Of a stretch of DNA of 64,000 nt, positions 36,103-47,394 are shown in pieces; the first letter of the stretch is position 1; each line of letters begins with the position of its first letter. Position numbers and translations under genes: made by a program. The stretch spans positions 992,001 through 1,056,000 of the forward strand of contig NZ_AP027056.1 of NCBI RefSeq assembly GCF_027924965.1, written 5' to 3'. The stretch is from Limnohabitans sp. TEGF004 (lineage in GTDB: Bacteria; Pseudomonadota; Gammaproteobacteria; Burkholderiales; Burkholderiaceae_C). Under the pieces are notes generated by a model. It did no database searches and was not told the DNA's origin. It worked only from the letters and a program-made list of their open reading frames with translations.

Positions 36103-36608
36103 TGAACATGTTTACTCGTCAAATTTCCTTAGCTGTTGTGTTGGGCTTGGCTGCGTTGTGTGCGCAAGCGGAAGAGATCCGTATTGGCTTTATCAACACC
36201 GACCGTATTTTCAAAGAAGCCAACACGGCCAAGCAAGCGCAAGCCAAGTTGGAGCAAGAGTTTTCTAAGCGTGAAAAGGATCTCGAGGGTTCTGGCAATG
36301 CGTTGAAAACAGCAGTTGAAAAATTCGAACGTGAAGCGCCTACGTTGTCAGAGTCTCAACGTGTCTCGCGCCAAAAACAATTGGGCGAACAAGACCGCGA
36401 CTTTCAACGCAAGCGCCGTGAGTTTCAAGAAGAACTCAACGCACGCAAGAACGAAGAGTTTCAACAGGTGCTTGAGCGCGCCAACCGCGTGATCAAACAA
36501 GTGGCTGAAGCTGAAAAATATGACCTGGTGTTGCAGGAAGCTGTCTACATCAACCCTAAGCACGACATCACTGACAAAGTGCTCAAGGTCATCAACGCCG
36601 CTAAATAA
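36102..36608 (+). CDS. skp: Periplasmic chaperone Skp/OmpH
   Basis: 168 aa. Skp holds unfolded outer-membrane proteins in the periplasm before delivery to BamA. A signal peptide (cleavage expected after ALCAQA, residue 23) precedes the short beta core (IRIGFINTDRIFKEA) and a long charged coiled coil with many Gln, Glu, Arg and Lys that forms the trimeric tentacles. ATG 36102 shares one base with the bamA stop codon. lpxD starts 6 bases downstream. Confidence 0.93.
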   Translation: MNMFTRQISLAVVLGLAALCAQAEEIRIGFINTDRIFKEANTAKQAQAKLEQEFSKREKDLEGSGNALKTAVEKFEREAPTLSESQRVSRQKQLGEQDRDFQRKRREFQEELNARKNEEFQQVLERANRVIKQVAEAEKYDLVLQEAVYINPKHDITDKVLKVINAAK

Positions 36609-36614
36609 TCTGCC

Positions 36615-37598
36615 GTGGCACTGAGTCTCGGCCAGATCGTTGAAAGTTTGGGTGGTCGCCTCGTTGGTGACTCCCAACACATCATCCAAAAACTCGCGCC
36701 GCTTGACACCGCTCAAGTTGACGCGCTGAGTTTTTTAAGCAACCCCAAATACCAGTCGCAACTATCCACAACGCAGGCGGGTTGCGTCATTGTGTCGCCT
36801 GCAGTCGCCGAGACTGCCAAGGTCAGTATGGCCTTGATCGTGGCAGATAACCCATACCATTACTTTGCACGTTTGACCCAGCTGTGGCGTCAACACACGC
36901 GTGTGACAGATGAACCCTTAATTCACCCCAGTGCGGTGATTCACCCGCAAGCTCACATCGATGTCACTGCGCGTATCGGTCCATTGTGTGTGGTCGAACG
37001 CGGTGTACACATCGGCGCAAATACATGGCTGAAATCTGGCATCACTGTGGGTGAGGATTGCCGCATTGGTGAGCGTTGCATCGTGCACGCGGGCGTCGTC
37101 ATTGGTGCTGATGGTTTTGGCTTCGCGCTGTTTGAAGGCCGCTGGGAAAAGATAGAGCAACTTGGTGCTGTTCGCATCGGTAACGATGTGGAAATCGGGG
37201 CAAACACTTGCATAGACCGTGGCGCTTTAGATGACACCATCATTGAAGATGGCGTCAAGCTCGACAACTTGGTCCAAATCGGGCACAACGTCCACGTGGG
37301 TGCGAACACAGCCATGGCTGGTTGCGCAGGTGTGGCTGGCAGTGCACGTATTGGTGCCAACTGCACAGTCGGTGGCGGCGCAATTGTGTTGGGCCATTTG
37401 GAACTTGCCGATGGGGTGCATATCTCTGCCGCGTCGGTGGTGATGCGCTCCATACGTCAGCCTGGTCAATACAGCGGTGTATTTCCAATCGACGACAATG
37501 CGTCGTGGGAGAAAAACGCCGCCACGCTGCGCCAATTGCATCGCTTGCGTGACCGTATCAAATCTCTTGAATCCGTTTTAGAAAGTCAAAAAAAATGA
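36615..37598 (+). CDS. lpxD: UDP-3-O-(3-hydroxyacyl)glucosamine N-acyltransferase
   Basis: 327 aa. LpxD performs the third step of lipid A synthesis, adding the N-linked hydroxyacyl chain from acyl-ACP. An N-terminal uridine-binding domain is followed by a left-handed beta-helix of hexapeptide repeats (about residues 103-285) and a C-terminal helix. The catalytic His is His224 in QIGHNVHVG. It starts with GTG 36615 and overlaps fabZ by ATGA. The order lpxD-fabZ-lpxA-lpxB is conserved in proteobacteria. Confidence 0.96.
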   Translation: MALSLGQIVESLGGRLVGDSQHIIQKLAPLDTAQVDALSFLSNPKYQSQLSTTQAGCVIVSPAVAETAKVSMALIVADNPYHYFARLTQLWRQHTRVTDEPLIHPSAVIHPQAHIDVTARIGPLCVVERGVHIGANTWLKSGITVGEDCRIGERCIVHAGVVIGADGFGFALFEGRWEKIEQLGAVRIGNDVEIGANTCIDRGALDDTIIEDGVKLDNLVQIGHNVHVGANTAMAGCAGVAGSARIGANCTVGGGAIVLGHLELADGVHISAASVVMRSIRQPGQYSGVFPIDDNASWEKNAATLRQLHRLRDRIKSLESVLESQKK

Positions 37599-38038
37599 GC
37601 ATGGACATTCACCAAATCTTGAAGCAGTTGCCACACCGTTATCCATTCTTGTTGGTGGACCGCGTAATGGAAATTGAAAAGGGCAAAAGCATCAGGGCCC
37701 TCAAGAATGTGACGATGAACGAGCCATTTTTTGGTGGTCATTTTCCGCATCACCCCGTGATGCCGGGCGTGTTGATTCTGGAAGCCTTGGCGCAAGCTGC
37801 TGCCTTGTTGGCATTCGATACCTTGGGCGCTGCGCCCGATGACAAGACCGTGTATTACTTTGCTGGCATTGATGGTGCACGTTTCAAGCGCCCCGTTGAG
37901 CCCGGTGATCAGCTTATTTTGGAAGTGGAGTTAGACCGCATGAAGGCCGGTATCTTCAAATTCAAGGCACGTGCCAAAGTGGGTGATGTCGTGGCGACGG
38001 AAGCCGATTTGATGTGCACCATGCGTTCTATTGCCTGA
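37595..38038 (+). CDS. fabZ: 3-hydroxyacyl-ACP dehydratase
   Basis: 147 aa hot-dog fold enzyme that dehydrates 3-hydroxyacyl-ACP in fatty acid elongation. The catalytic pair is His49 ([14 protein letters not shown]) and Glu63 (ILEALAQ). It competes with the Lpx enzymes for 3-hydroxyacyl-ACP, which explains its position between lpxD and lpxA. The start overlaps the lpxD stop codon, and lpxA begins 2 bases after its own stop. Confidence 0.97.
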   Translation: MSMDIHQILKQLPHRYPFLLVDRVMEIEKGKSIRALKNVTMNEPFFGGHFPHHPVMPGVLILEALAQAAALLAFDTLGAAPDDKTVYYFAGIDGARFKRPVEPGDQLILEVELDRMKAGIFKFKARAKVGDVVATEADLMCTMRSIA

Positions 38039-38040
38039 CG

Positions 38041-38835
38041 ATGAGCCTCATTCACGCCACCGCCATTGTTGACCCCAAAGCCGAGCTTGATAGCTCGGTG
38101 CAGGTGGGGCCTTACACCATCATCGGGCCCAATGTGCGCATTGGTGCAGGTACGACCGTGGGGCCGCATTGCGTGATCGAAGGTCACACCACGATTGGTA
38201 ACGACAACCGCATTTTTCAGTTCAATTCTTTGGGCGCGATTCCGCAAGACAAGAAGTACGCAGGCGAGCCTTGTGAGTTGATCATCGGCGACCGCAACAC
38301 CATCCGTGAGTTTTGTACGTTCAACATTGGCTCACCCGGCGATGCTGGCATCACCAAAGTGGGCAATGACAACTGGATCATGGCTTATGTGCATTTAGCG
38401 CATGACTGCATCGTAGGTAACCACACCATCTTCGCCAACAGCGCGCAGTTGGCAGGCCATGTGCATGTGGGTGACTGGGTGATCTTGGGTGGCTTTACCG
38501 TGGTGCATCAGTTTGTTCGTATTGGCGCGCACAGCTTCTCAGCTATGCATTCGCTCTTGTTTGCCGATGTGCCGCCGTTTGTGATGTGCCAAGGCCAACC
38601 TGCCGAGCCGCGCTCGATGAATTTTGAAGGCCTGCGCCGTCGCGGCTTTTCTCCTGAGCGCATCAGCGCTGTGAAGGCCATGCACAAAGCCTTGTACCGC
38701 GACGACTTAACCTTGGATCAAGCCAAAGTACGCATCGCTGCATTGACCCAAGAAAAACCAGAAGCCGCACCCGATGTTGCCATGATGCTGGACTTCTTGA
38801 ACCACACCTCGCCGCAACGCGGCATCATTCGTTAA
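38041..38835 (+). CDS. lpxA: UDP-N-acetylglucosamine acyltransferase
   Basis: 264 aa. LpxA starts lipid A synthesis by moving a 3-hydroxyacyl chain from ACP to UDP-GlcNAc. Residues about 1-190 are hexapeptide repeats of a left-handed beta-helix; the catalytic His is His121 in [11 protein letters not shown], and the C-terminal helical part begins near [14 protein letters not shown] 38041 is used; an upstream open extension of nine codons overlaps fabZ. lpxB follows after 5 bases. Confidence 0.96.
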   Translation: MSLIHATAIVDPKAELDSSVQVGPYTIIGPNVRIGAGTTVGPHCVIEGHTTIGNDNRIFQFNSLGAIPQDKKYAGEPCELIIGDRNTIREFCTFNIGSPGDAGITKVGNDNWIMAYVHLAHDCIVGNHTIFANSAQLAGHVHVGDWVILGGFTVVHQFVRIGAHSFSAMHSLLFADVPPFVMCQGQPAEPRSMNFEGLRRRGFSPERISAVKAMHKALYRDDLTLDQAKVRIAALTQEKPEAAPDVAMMLDFLNHTSPQRGIIR

Positions 38836-38840
38836 ACCTG

Positions 38841-39983
38841 ATGGCCGAGGCCCTGTCTTTCTCGCTCGTCGCAGGCGAGGCCTCGGGTGATTTGCTCGCC
38901 GGCCTGTTGCTAGGTGGCATGCGCGAGCAATGGCCTGACATGCACAGCGCCGGCATTGGCGGCCCTCGTATGGCTGCACAGGGCTTTGAGCCTTGGTGGC
39001 CTTACGAAAAACTCGCCGTGCGTGGCTATGTCGAAGTACTGCGCCACTACCGAGAAATCGTAGGTATTCGTAATCAACTGCGTGAACGCTTGCTGGCCAA
39101 TCCACCGAGCGCTTTCATTGGTGTGGATGCGCCAGACTTCAATCTCGGTTTAGAACGCGATCTCAAAGCCAAAGGTATTCCCACGATTCACTTTGTGTGC
39201 CCATCCATTTGGGCGTGGCGCGCAGATCGTGTGGAGAAAATTCGCCAAAGCGTGGACCACGTGTTGTGCATCTTTCCGTTTGAGGCCGATTTGCTCGCGC
39301 AGCATGGCATCGACGCCACTTATGTGGGGCATCCTTTAGCCAAAAATATTCCCGACGTGCCAGACCGCGCTGCCGCACGCACAGCGCTTGGATTGCCGCA
39401 AGACGCCACGGTAGTGGCTTTGCTGCCTGGCAGCCGCAGTTCTGAAATTGAGTATTTGGCGCATCGCTTTTTGCAAGCTGCGCAGCGCATGGCCAAGCAG
39501 CAGCCTGGTATTCACTTCTTGTTGCCGGCTATGCCCGCTTTGCGTGCGCGCATCGATGCCATTGCCAAGGATGTGGGCGAGGTGCCCAATCTCTTGGTGC
39601 TCAACGGCCAATCGCATGCGGCATTGGCCGCTTGCGATGTGACGCTCATTGCCAGCGGTACGGCCACGCTAGAAGCTGCATTGTTCAAGCGCCCCATGGT
39701 GATTGCCTACAACATGAACTGGCTCAGCTGGCAAATCATGCGCCGCAAAAAGCTACAGCCTTGGGTGGGTTTGCCTAACATCTTGTGCCAAGACTTTGTG
39801 GTGCCTGAGTTGCTACAGGATGCAGCCACACCTGATGCTTTGGCGCATGAGGTGTTGCAATGGTTGGCCAACCCTGCGGCTGCTGCCGCGGTTCAACAAC
39901 GCTTTGCGGCGCTGCACGACATGCTGCGCCGCGATACCCCCGCACTGGCGGCCCATGCGATCGAAAAAGTTCTTGCGGGCTGA
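38841..39983 (+). CDS. lpxB: Lipid A disaccharide synthase
   Basis: 380 aa GT-B glycosyltransferase (family GT19) at the inner membrane. It joins lipid X and UDP-2,3-diacylglucosamine into the beta-1,6 disaccharide of lipid [12 protein letters not shown] (residues 11-21), [23 protein letters not shown] and [10 protein letters not shown] are diagnostic. The 3' end overlaps the rnhB reading frame by 29 bases. Confidence 0.96.
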   Translation: MAEALSFSLVAGEASGDLLAGLLLGGMREQWPDMHSAGIGGPRMAAQGFEPWWPYEKLAVRGYVEVLRHYREIVGIRNQLRERLLANPPSAFIGVDAPDFNLGLERDLKAKGIPTIHFVCPSIWAWRADRVEKIRQSVDHVLCIFPFEADLLAQHGIDATYVGHPLAKNIPDVPDRAAARTALGLPQDATVVALLPGSRSSEIEYLAHRFLQAAQRMAKQQPGIHFLLPAMPALRARIDAIAKDVGEVPNLLVLNGQSHAALAACDVTLIASGTATLEAALFKRPMVIAYNMNWLSWQIMRRKKLQPWVGLPNILCQDFVVPELLQDAATPDALAHEVLQWLANPAAAAAVQQRFAALHDMLRRDTPALAAHAIEKVLAG

Positions 39984-40572
39984 ACAAGCCGCGCTCATTT
40001 GGGATGCCCCAGGCTTAATCGCTGGGGTGGATGAGGCTGGCCGTGGGCCGCTGGCTGGCCCCGTGGTCGCTGCTGCCGTGATCTTGGATGACTTGAACCC
40101 CATTGCGGGTTTGGCCGACTCCAAAAAACTCACCGCCTTGAAGCGCGAGCGTTTGTATGATGAGATTCGTGCCAAAGCCTTGTGCTGCTCCATTGCAGAA
40201 GCGACGGTGGAAGAGATTGACGAGTTCAATATCTTGCAAGCCACCATGCTGGCCATGCGTCGCGCCGTAGAAGGCCTGCGCTTGAAGCCTACCAAGGTAC
40301 TTGTAGATGGCAACCGCTTGCCCGTGCTTGATGTGTTGGCTGAAGCCATTGTCAAAGGCGACAGCAAGGTGCAAGCCATTTCTGCGGCTTCTATCTTGGC
40401 CAAGGTGCATCGCGATCGTTGGTGTCAAGAGTTGCACGCGCAGTATCCGCAGTACGGTTTTGATGGCCACAAAGGTTATGGCACAGCGGCGCACTTGCAA
40501 GCCCTCAAGGAACACGGTGCTACGCCTTGGCACCGTAAATCGTTTTCGCCCGTGGCAGAGGTCTTGAAATGA
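39955..40572 (+). CDS. rnhB: Ribonuclease HII
   Basis: 205 aa. RNase HII removes single ribonucleotides and RNA primers from DNA. The metal site is made of [14 protein letters not shown] (Asp-Glu), the central VLVDGNRLP and SILAKVHRD. The start is ATG 39955, within lpxB; TTG 39970 is another option that would shorten the overlap with lpxB. Long spurious upstream frame ignored. Its stop overlaps the next gene's ATG (ATGA), so the three genes are likely translated in series. Confidence 0.95.
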   Translation: MRSKKFLRAEQAALIWDAPGLIAGVDEAGRGPLAGPVVAAAVILDDLNPIAGLADSKKLTALKRERLYDEIRAKALCCSIAEATVEEIDEFNILQATMLAMRRAVEGLRLKPTKVLVDGNRLPVLDVLAEAIVKGDSKVQAISAASILAKVHRDRWCQELHAQYPQYGFDGHKGYGTAAHLQALKEHGATPWHRKSFSPVAEVLK

Positions 40573-41345
40573 ACTTGATCACCTCGCGTGACAATCCCTT
40601 GGTCAAAGATCTGCGCCGCTTGTCGCAAGACAGCACGGCCTACCGCAAACTTGGTCGTGTATGGTTAGAGGGCGATCACCTCTGCCGTGCTGCGCTAACG
40701 CGTGGCGTGAAGCCTGAGCATGCGGTATTTGCTGAATCTTTGTGGGCCACTGCACCGCGTGAGTGGACGCAAGCGGCCGAGCGCAACACCGTGCTGCCGG
40801 ATGCTCTGTTTGCCGAAATCAGCAGCTTAGAGTCACCCGCCAAGATGGGTTTTATCTTGGCGGCACCCAGTGCCCTAGACATCCAAGCCAAAATCCCAAC
40901 GGTGGTGCTTGACCGTGTGCAAGATGCAGGCAACGTAGGTTCAATTCTGCGCAGTGCCTCAGCCTTTGGCTTCAGACAAGTTCTGGCCATCAAGGGCTCG
41001 GCTGCTTTGTGGTCGCCCAAGGTCTTGCGTGCCGGTATGGGCGCACATTTCGGATTGCATTTGGTAGAAGGCCTGAGCGCCGACGATTTGAATACGTTGG
41101 ACATACCTTGGGTAGCCACTAGTTCACACCAAGGCCCGTTTTTGCACAGTTTGCTTGCCGAAGCCAAGCTGCCCATGCCCTGCGCATGGCTCATGGGCCA
41201 CGAAGGGCAGGGCGTGTCTGCCGCTTTGGCGGATCGTGCCGCCGTACATGTGCGCATTGCCCAGCCGGGCGGGGAAGAGTCACTCAACGTAGCCTCGGCT
41301 GCTGCTATTTGCTTACACGCCAGCGCCACCTGTCATTTGCCTTAA
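40569..41345 (+). CDS. TrmH (SpoU)-family RNA methyltransferase
   Basis: 258 aa. The N-terminal 30S-L30-like substrate domain precedes a SPOUT knot with motif 1 [20 protein letters not shown], motif 2 [10 protein letters not shown] and motif 3 [17 protein letters not shown]. Such enzymes 2'-O-methylate ribose in 23S rRNA or tRNA; which nucleotide is modified cannot be told from the sequence. It is the last gene of the lpx-rnhB series, followed by the carAB promoter. Confidence 0.88.
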   Translation: MNLITSRDNPLVKDLRRLSQDSTAYRKLGRVWLEGDHLCRAALTRGVKPEHAVFAESLWATAPREWTQAAERNTVLPDALFAEISSLESPAKMGFILAAPSALDIQAKIPTVVLDRVQDAGNVGSILRSASAFGFRQVLAIKGSAALWSPKVLRAGMGAHFGLHLVEGLSADDLNTLDIPWVATSSHQGPFLHSLLAEAKLPMPCAWLMGHEGQGVSAALADRAAVHVRIAQPGGEESLNVASAAAICLHASATCHLP

Positions 41346-41382
41346 TTCGCCTACTTTGATTCGGGAAAACCAGTGCCTCGGA

Positions 41383-41388
41383 TATAAT
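41383..41388 (+). promoter_or_regulatory. carAB promoter (-10 TATAAT)
   Basis: A perfect TATAAT lies at 41383-41388. The best spaced -35 candidate is TTCGGG at 41360-41365 (17-base spacer), which is weak. Expected transcription start is about 41395. Confidence 0.65.
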
Positions 41389-41394
41389 GAGAGG

Positions 41395-41515
41395 CTTTCC
41401 CGCATCAACCTGTACGCCCCAGCTCAAACCTAGGCAAATTCCTCGAACAAAGCAGCCAAAGAGACACGTTCTCTTGTGAGCGCTGAGGCGTACCCGAACT
41501 ATTCCGGAGAACCCA
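41395..41515 (+). promoter_or_regulatory. Structured 5' leader of carAB, candidate regulatory RNA
   Basis: A long-range stem joins GTACGCC-C-CAGC (41412-41423) with GCTG-A-GGCGTAC (41482-41493): 11 pairs with one C-A mismatch, closing a 58-base domain. Within it AAGAGA (41459-41464) pairs with TCTCTT (41470-41475) around CACGT. The stem ends 10 bases before the CGGAGA ribosome-binding site at 41505-41510. No T run follows, so control of translation start is more likely than termination. Ligand or protein unknown. Confidence 0.5.
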
Positions 41516-42679
41516 GTGCTTTTGTCTCTTCAGGGAACCTTCCCGCCCGCCATCTTGGCGCTCGCAGACGGCACGGTCTTTATCGGCAACTCGATTGGAG
41601 CCACCGGCTCCACAGTCGGCGAAGTGGTGTTTAACACCTCACTCACCGGCTACCAGGAAATCCTCACTGACCCCAGCTACTGCCAGCAGATCGTCACTTT
41701 GACGTACCCGCACATCGGTAACTACGGCGTCAACGTGGAAGACATCGAAGCTGACAAAGTCCATGCTGCTGGCTTGATCATCAAAGACTTGCCTTTGGTC
41801 GCAAGCAACTTCCGCTCTAGCCAAACCTTGTCGGCCTATTTGGTTGATGCAGGTACAGTGGCCATTGCCAACATCGACACACGTCAACTCACACGCATCT
41901 TGCGCACCAAGGGCGCGCAAAACGGCGCGATCGTGGGCTTGGCCAAAGGCCAAGAAGTCACGCAAACGGTGATCGACCAAGCGGTGGCAGCCGCCAAAGG
42001 CGCGCCCAATATGGCCGGCCTCGATTTGGCGCAAAAAGTCACCGTGTCCAAGTCGTATGAGTGGACACAAACCGAGTGGACATTGGGCGAAGGCTACGGC
42101 AACTTGACCGCACCTAAGTTCCATGTGGTCGCATATGACTTTGGCGTGAAGAAAAACATCTTGCGCATGTTGGCTCAGCGCGGTTGCAAAGTGACTGTTG
42201 TGCCTGCGAAGACGCCAGCCGCTGATGTGCTCAAGCACAACCCCGACGGCATCTTCTTGTCCAACGGCCCTGGCGACCCTCAGCCTTGCGACTACGCAAT
42301 TGCTGCGGCTGCTGAGTTGATTGAAACTGGCATTCCCACATTTGGCATTTGCTTGGGCCATCAAATCATGGCCTTGGCCAGTGGAGCGAAAACTTTCAAG
42401 ATGAAGTTTGGCCACCATGGCGCGAATCATCCTGTGAAAGACCTCGACTCAGGTCGCGTGTCCATCACCAGCCAAAACCACGGTTTTGCAGTGGATGAAA
42501 AATCGTTGCCCGCCAACTTGCGTGCCACCCACGTGTCTTTGTTTGACGGCACTTTGCAGGGCTTGGCCCGCACCGACAAGCCCGCGTTTTGCTTCCAAGG
42601 CCACCCTGAAGCATCGCCCGGCCCGCACGACATTGCTTACCTCTTTGACCGCTTCATCAAACTGATGGAGGCGAAATAA
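41516..42679 (+). CDS. carA: Carbamoyl-phosphate synthase, small (glutaminase) chain
   Basis: 387 aa. CarA frees ammonia from glutamine and channels it to CarB to make carbamoyl phosphate for arginine and pyrimidines. The class I amidotransferase triad is Cys279 (FGICLGHQ), His363 and Glu365 (GHPEAS). The start is GTG 41516, supported by CGGAGA 5 bases upstream. carB follows after 2 bases. A structured leader precedes it. Confidence 0.97.
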   Translation: MLLSLQGTFPPAILALADGTVFIGNSIGATGSTVGEVVFNTSLTGYQEILTDPSYCQQIVTLTYPHIGNYGVNVEDIEADKVHAAGLIIKDLPLVASNFRSSQTLSAYLVDAGTVAIANIDTRQLTRILRTKGAQNGAIVGLAKGQEVTQTVIDQAVAAAKGAPNMAGLDLAQKVTVSKSYEWTQTEWTLGEGYGNLTAPKFHVVAYDFGVKKNILRMLAQRGCKVTVVPAKTPAADVLKHNPDGIFLSNGPGDPQPCDYAIAAAAELIETGIPTFGICLGHQIMALASGAKTFKMKFGHHGANHPVKDLDSGRVSITSQNHGFAVDEKSLPANLRATHVSLFDGTLQGLARTDKPAFCFQGHPEASPGPHDIAYLFDRFIKLMEAK

Positions 42680-42681
42680 TC

Positions 42682-45600
42682 ATGCCAAAGCGCACCGACC
42701 TAAAAAGCATTCTCATCATTGGCGCAGGCCCGATCATCATTGGTCAGGCCTGTGAGTTCGATTACTCTGGCGTGCAAGCTTGTAAAGCTCTGCGTGAAGA
42801 GGGTTACAAAGTCATCTTGATCAACAGCAACCCCGCCACGATCATGACTGACCCTGCCACGGCAGACGTTACCTACATTGAGCCCATCACTTGGCAAACG
42901 GTCGAGAAGATCATTGCCAAAGAGCGTCCAGACGCCATCCTGCCCACCATGGGCGGCCAAACGGCGCTCAACTGCGCGTTGGATTTGTGGCACCACGGCG
43001 TGTTGGCCAAGTACAAGGTTGAGCTGATTGGCGCAACCCCAGAGGCCATCGACAAAGCCGAAGACCGCTTGAAGTTCAAAGACGCCATGACCAAGATTGG
43101 TCTGGGCTCAGCACGTTCAGGTATTGCGCACAGCATGGAAGAAGCATGGGATGTGCAAAAGAGTTTGGGTTTCCCCACCGTCATTCGCCCCAGCTTCACG
43201 CTCGGCGGCACAGGCGGCGGTATTGCCTACAACCCTGAAGAGTTTGAAATCATCTGTAAGCGCGGCTTGGAAGCTTCGCCCACCAACGAGCTGTTGATTG
43301 AAGAATCTTTGCTCGGTTGGAAAGAGTATGAGATGGAAGTGGTGCGCGACAAGGCGGACAACTGCATCATCATTTGCTCGATCGAAAACTTGGACCCCAT
43401 GGGCGTGCACACCGGTGACTCCATCACTGTGGCACCCGCACAAACCTTGACCGACAAGGAATACCAAATTTTGCGTAACGCCTCTTTGGCTGTGTTGCGC
43501 GAAATTGGTGTGGACACTGGCGGCTCGAACGTGCAGTTCTCGATCAATCCCAAAGACGGCCGCATGGTCGTCATTGAGATGAATCCACGCGTGTCGCGTT
43601 CATCTGCGTTGGCTTCTAAAGCCACAGGTTTTCCGATTGCGAAAGTCGCAGCCAAGTTGGCTGTGGGCTACACACTCGACGAGCTGCGCAACGAAATCAC
43701 AGGCGGTGCAACGCCAGCTTCGTTTGAGCCATCGATCGACTACGTGGTGACCAAGATCCCACGTTTTGCGTTTGAGAAATTCCCCACGGCTGACAGCCGC
43801 TTGACCACCCAAATGAAATCGGTGGGTGAGGTAATGGCCATGGGCCGTACTTTCCAAGAGTCCTTCCAAAAAGCCCTGCGTGGTTTGGAAGTGGGCGTGG
43901 ATGGCATGAACGAAAAAACCCAAGACCGCGAAGTGCTCGAGAAAGAACTGGGCGAACCTGGTCCCGAGCGCATTTGGTATGTGGGCGATGCATTCGCCAT
44001 GGGCTTGAGCGTGGACGAGGTGTTTGCCTTGACCAAGATCGACCCTTGGTTCTTGGTGCAAATCGAAGAGATCGTGAAGATCGAACTCGAAGTTGAAACC
44101 ACCACGCTTGAAGCCATCACGGCCGAAGAATTGCGCGCCTTGAAAAAGAAGGGCTTCTCAGACCGTCGTTTGGCCAAGTTGCTCAAAACCACTGAGCATG
44201 TGGTGCGTGCACGTCGCCATGAACTCAACATTCGCCCTGTCTACAAGCGTGTGGACACCTGTGCTGCCGAGTTCTCGACCGACACCGCTTACATGTACTC
44301 GTGCTACGAAGGTAATGGCAACGCCTTCGGCGTGGGAGACGCCGAGTGCGAAGCTGAACCCACCAACAATAAAAAAATCATGGTGCTTGGCGGCGGTCCT
44401 AACCGCATTGGTCAAGGTATTGAGTTTGACTACTGCTGCGTTCACGCTGCGCTCGCCATGCGCGAAGACGGCTACGAAACCATCATGGTCAACTGCAACC
44501 CAGAGACCGTGTCGACCGATTACGACACATCTGACCGTTTGTACTTCGAGCCATTGACGCTCGAAGACGTGCTCGAAATCGTCGACAAAGAAAAGCCAAC
44601 CGGTGTCATCGTTCAATACGGTGGTCAAACGCCTTTGAAGTTGGCGCTCGATTTGGAAGCGGCTGGCGTGCCCATCATTGGTACCAGCCCGGACATGATT
44701 GACGCTGCCGAAGACCGTGAGCGTTTCCAAAAGTTGTTGCACGACCTCGGTTTGCGCCAGCCTCCAAATGCCACGGCACGCACAGAGCCAGAAGCTTTGG
44801 AAAAAGCGGCTGCCTTGGGTTACCCCTTGGTGGTGCGCCCCAGCTATGTGTTGGGTGGCCGTGCCATGGAAATCGTGCACGAGCAACGCGACCTCGAGCG
44901 CTACATGCGCGAAGCCGTCAAGGTGTCGCATGACTCACCTGTGTTGCTCGACCGTTTCTTGAATGACGCGATCGAGTGCGATGTGGACTGTTTGCGCGAC
45001 CCCGAAGGCAAGACCTTCATCGGCGGCGTGATGGAACACATCGAACAAGCAGGTGTGCACAGCGGTGACTCGGCTTGCTCGTTGCCCCCTTACTCTTTGT
45101 CCGAAGCCACAGTGACTGAACTCAAGCGCCAATCTGCCGCGATGGCCGGTGCTTTGAATGTGGTCGGTTTGATGAACGTGCAGTTCGCGATTCAACATGT
45201 CGACGGCAAAGACGTCATCTACGTGCTCGAAGTCAACCCACGTGCTTCACGCACCGTGCCTTATGTGTCTAAAGCCACGGGCATCCAGCTGGCCAAGGTC
45301 GCTGCACGTTGCATGGCGGGGCAAACACTTGCGTCGCAAGGTATCACCAAAGAAGTTACGCCACCTTATTTCAGTGTGAAAGAAGCGGTGTTCCCGTTCG
45401 TGAAGTTCCCAGGCGTCGATACGATTCTGGGTCCAGAGATGAAGTCCACTGGCGAAGTCATGGGCGTTGGCAAAACATTTGGCGAAGCCTTTGTGAAGAG
45501 CCAATTGGGTGCAGGCACCAAGTTGCCTCGTCCTCGTGATGCTGATGGTCGCTCTACCGGTAAGGTGTTCATCTCGGTGAAGAATAACGACAAGCCACGC

Positions 45601-45960
45601 GTCATTGAGGTGGCCCGTCAGTTGTCTGCTTTGGGTTTTGAATTGATTGCAACCAAGGGCACAGCGGCATCCATTGTTGAAGCCGGCGTGCCTTGTGATG
45701 TGGTGAACAAAGTGACCGAAGGCCGTCCACACATTGTGGATAGCATCAAGAATAACGAAGTGGTGTTGGTCATCAACACCGTGGAAGAGCGTCGCAATGC
45801 GATTGCTGATTCACGCCACATTCGCACCTCGGCATTGCTCAACCGTGTGACCACCTTCACCACCATCGCAGGCGCAGAAGCCGCTGTGGAAGGCATGAAG
45901 TACATGGACAAGTTGGATGTCATTTCTGTGCAGGAAATGCACGCTCAACTGACCGCCTAA
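42682..45960 (+). CDS. carB: Carbamoyl-phosphate synthase, large chain
   Basis: 1092 aa. CarB has two homologous ATP-grasp halves: the first makes carboxyphosphate and carbamate ([20 protein letters not shown] at the start; [13 protein letters not shown]), the second phosphorylates carbamate ([31 protein letters not shown]). A C-terminal MGS domain (from about residue 955) would bind the allosteric effectors UMP and ornithine. CarA and CarB form a heterodimer with an internal ammonia tunnel. greA follows after 9 bases. Confidence 0.98.
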   Translation: MPKRTDLKSILIIGAGPIIIGQACEFDYSGVQACKALREEGYKVILINSNPATIMTDPATADVTYIEPITWQTVEKIIAKERPDAILPTMGGQTALNCALDLWHHGVLAKYKVELIGATPEAIDKAEDRLKFKDAMTKIGLGSARSGIAHSMEEAWDVQKSLGFPTVIRPSFTLGGTGGGIAYNPEEFEIICKRGLEASPTNELLIEESLLGWKEYEMEVVRDKADNCIIICSIENLDPMGVHTGDSITVAPAQTLTDKEYQILRNASLAVLREIGVDTGGSNVQFSINPKDGRMVVIEMNPRVSRSSALASKATGFPIAKVAAKLAVGYTLDELRNEITGGATPASFEPSIDYVVTKIPRFAFEKFPTADSRLTTQMKSVGEVMAMGRTFQESFQKALRGLEVGVDGMNEKTQDREVLEKELGEPGPERIWYVGDAFAMGLSVDEVFALTKIDPWFLVQIEEIVKIELEVETTTLEAITAEELRALKKKGFSDRRLAKLLKTTEHVVRARRHELNIRPVYKRVDTCAAEFSTDTAYMYSCYEGNGNAFGVGDAECEAEPTNNKKIMVLGGGPNRIGQGIEFDYCCVHAALAMREDGYETIMVNCNPETVSTDYDTSDRLYFEPLTLEDVLEIVDKEKPTGVIVQYGGQTPLKLALDLEAAGVPIIGTSPDMIDAAEDRERFQKLLHDLGLRQPPNATARTEPEALEKAAALGYPLVVRPSYVLGGRAMEIVHEQRDLERYMREAVKVSHDSPVLLDRFLNDAIECDVDCLRDPEGKTFIGGVMEHIEQAGVHSGDSACSLPPYSLSEATVTELKRQSAAMAGALNVVGLMNVQFAIQHVDGKDVIYVLEVNPRASRTVPYVSKATGIQLAKVAARCMAGQTLASQGITKEVTPPYFSVKEAVFPFVKFPGVDTILGPEMKSTGEVMGVGKTFGEAFVKSQLGAGTKLPRPRDADGRSTGKVFISVKNNDKPRVIEVARQLSALGFELIATKGTAASIVEAGVPCDVVNKVTEGRPHIVDSIKNNEVVLVINTVEERRNAIADSRHIRTSALLNRVTTFTTIAGAEAAVEGMKYMDKLDVISVQEMHAQLTA

Positions 45961-45969
45961 GGACACACG

Positions 45970-46446
45970 ATGAGTACAGTTCCCATTACCAAACGCGGTG
46001 CAGAAAAGCTCAAGGATGAGTTGCATAAACTCAAAACCGTTGAGCGTCCATCTGTGATTGCTGCGATTGCAGAAGCCCGCGCACAAGGCGACTTGAGCGA
46101 GAACGCCGAGTACGACGCAGCCAAAGACCGTCAAGGCTTCATCGAAGGCCGCATTCAAGAAATTGAAGGCAAGTTGTCGGTGGCCAAAATCATTGACCCG
46201 ACCGAACTGGATGCGGGCGGTCGTGTGGTGTTTGGTGCCACGGTGGAGTTGGAAGAAGAGGAAACAGGTGACAAAGTCACCTATCAAATCGTGGGCGAAG
46301 ACGAAGCCGATTTGAAGTTTGGCCTCATCAACATCAGCAGCCCCATTGCCCGTGCCTTGATTGGCAAGGAAGAGGGCGATGTGGCTGAAGTGCAAGCGCC
46401 AGGCGGTGTGAAGCACTACGAAGTGGTCAAGGTCTCTTACCTCTAA
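45970..46446 (+). CDS. greA: Transcription elongation factor GreA
   Basis: 158 aa. GreA enters the RNA polymerase secondary channel and triggers cleavage of backtracked RNA. The N-terminal coiled coil carries the acidic tip in [14 protein letters not shown] (Asp and Glu, residues about 41-54), and the C-terminal FKBP-like domain ends with [21 protein letters not shown] precedes the ATG. Position after carB is common in Burkholderiales. Confidence 0.97.
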   Translation: MSTVPITKRGAEKLKDELHKLKTVERPSVIAAIAEARAQGDLSENAEYDAAKDRQGFIEGRIQEIEGKLSVAKIIDPTELDAGGRVVFGATVELEEEETGDKVTYQIVGEDEADLKFGLINISSPIARALIGKEEGDVAEVQAPGGVKHYEVVKVSYL

Positions 46447-46455
46447 ACCCCTCAC

Positions 46456-46890
46456 ATGGCGCGGCTACAAATCTTTTTGGCGGCGCTGTGGTGGGGCAGC
46501 CTCACCACCGTGGGTTTCATGGTGGTGCCTATGCTGTTTATGCATTTGGAAACACCCGCCATCGCGGGTCAGATGGCTGGCAAATTATTCAGTGCCCAAA
46601 CATGGCTGGCAGTGGCTTGCGGCGTTTTGTCGTTGTTAGCAGCCAAGCGCCAAAACTTAGACCGAGTCCATGCACCTTCGCCCTGGGTGATTACGGGCAT
46701 GTTGTTGGCTTTGCTGATTGAGTTAGCTGTGAAGCCTCACATCATGGCCCGAGATAACTTGGCTTTGTGGCACAACCTAGGCTCTGCGTTTTACGTGTTG
46801 CAGTGGCTGTGTGCTGGCAAGGTGCTTTGGTCACTGTGCCCTGCGAATCCAGAGCCTGCCATTGCAGCAGACTCTGCGCAAACCGATTAA
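46456..46890 (+). CDS. DUF4149-type small membrane protein
   Basis: 144 aa with four hydrophobic helices and a hydrophilic acidic tail. The pattern of a first helix with LWWGSLTTVGFMVVP, then short loops and helices near residues 47-62, 77-92 and 105-125, fits the DUF4149 family, whose function is unknown. No Shine-Dalgarno is evident at ATG 46456, 9 bases after greA. Its end overlaps the convergent yhbY gene by 4 bases. The same neighbourhood (greA, DUF4149, yhbY, rlmE, ftsH) recurs in relatives. Confidence 0.75.
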   Translation: MARLQIFLAALWWGSLTTVGFMVVPMLFMHLETPAIAGQMAGKLFSAQTWLAVACGVLSLLAAKRQNLDRVHAPSPWVITGMLLALLIELAVKPHIMARDNLALWHNLGSAFYVLQWLCAGKVLWSLCPANPEPAIAADSAQTD

Positions 46891-47360
46891 CCCAGTGTAC
46901 GTTTTTTGACCGAAATCTTTTTCGGTTTCGCGCGTTTGACTTGACCGCCAGAGGTCAGGCGTTGGTTGCCCAGCACGCGCAAAGTTTTCACTTCGGGACG
47001 TTGGCCGCCACGGCTGCTGTACTTGAGTACTTTCACATCGCGAGGGCCTGCCATGCGGTCTTCGTCGACGGTGCGTTCTTTTTCAGCGCGTGGGCGCCAC
47101 AACACAAACAGCTTGCCGATGTGTTGAATGGGGGCTGCGTTGAGTTGGTCGGCCAAAGCTACAAACATGGCTTCGCGTGCTTGGCGGTCGTCGCCCAAGA
47201 CGCGGATTTTGATGAGGCCGTGCGCGTTGAGCGCCATCTCGGCTTCTTTGATGACGGCAGGCGTTAAACCATCGTTGCCAATCATGACGACGGGGGCTAA
47301 ATGGTGCGCTTCGGCGCGGTGAATTTTGCGTTGAGCAGGTGTGAGTTGTATTGCGGACAT
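46887..47360 (-). CDS. yhbY: YhbY-type ribosome assembly RNA-binding protein (CRM domain)
   Basis: 157 aa. The CRS1-YhbY (CRM) domain covers residues 5-95: [20 protein letters not shown], the GxxG-type loop around [14 protein letters not shown], and [16 protein letters not shown]. YhbY binds pre-50S particles in E. coli. The extra C-terminal 60 residues are basic ([14 protein letters not shown]), longer than E. coli YhbY. ATG 47360 has no Shine-Dalgarno, but a GATAAT hexamer ends 6 nt upstream, so the mRNA may be leaderless. It is divergent from rlmE. Confidence 0.92.
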   Translation of the reverse strand: MSAIQLTPAQRKIHRAEAHHLAPVVMIGNDGLTPAVIKEAEMALNAHGLIKIRVLGDDRQAREAMFVALADQLNAAPIQHIGKLFVLWRPRAEKERTVDEDRMAGPRDVKVLKYSSRGGQRPEVKTLRVLGNQRLTSGGQVKRAKPKKISVKKRTLG

Positions 47361-47365
47361 GCGGG

Positions 47366-47372
47366 TATTATC
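47366..47372. promoter_or_regulatory. Overlapping divergent -10 elements, yhbY/rlmE
   Basis: TATTAT on the plus strand (47366-47371) and GATAAT on the minus strand (47372-47367) overlap almost completely; each matches TATAAT at five of six positions. The minus element ends 6 nt before the yhbY ATG; the plus element would start rlmE about 17 nt before its TTG. Confidence 0.45.
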
Positions 47373-47394
47373 CCCGCTCGCTCAAAGGTATGAA

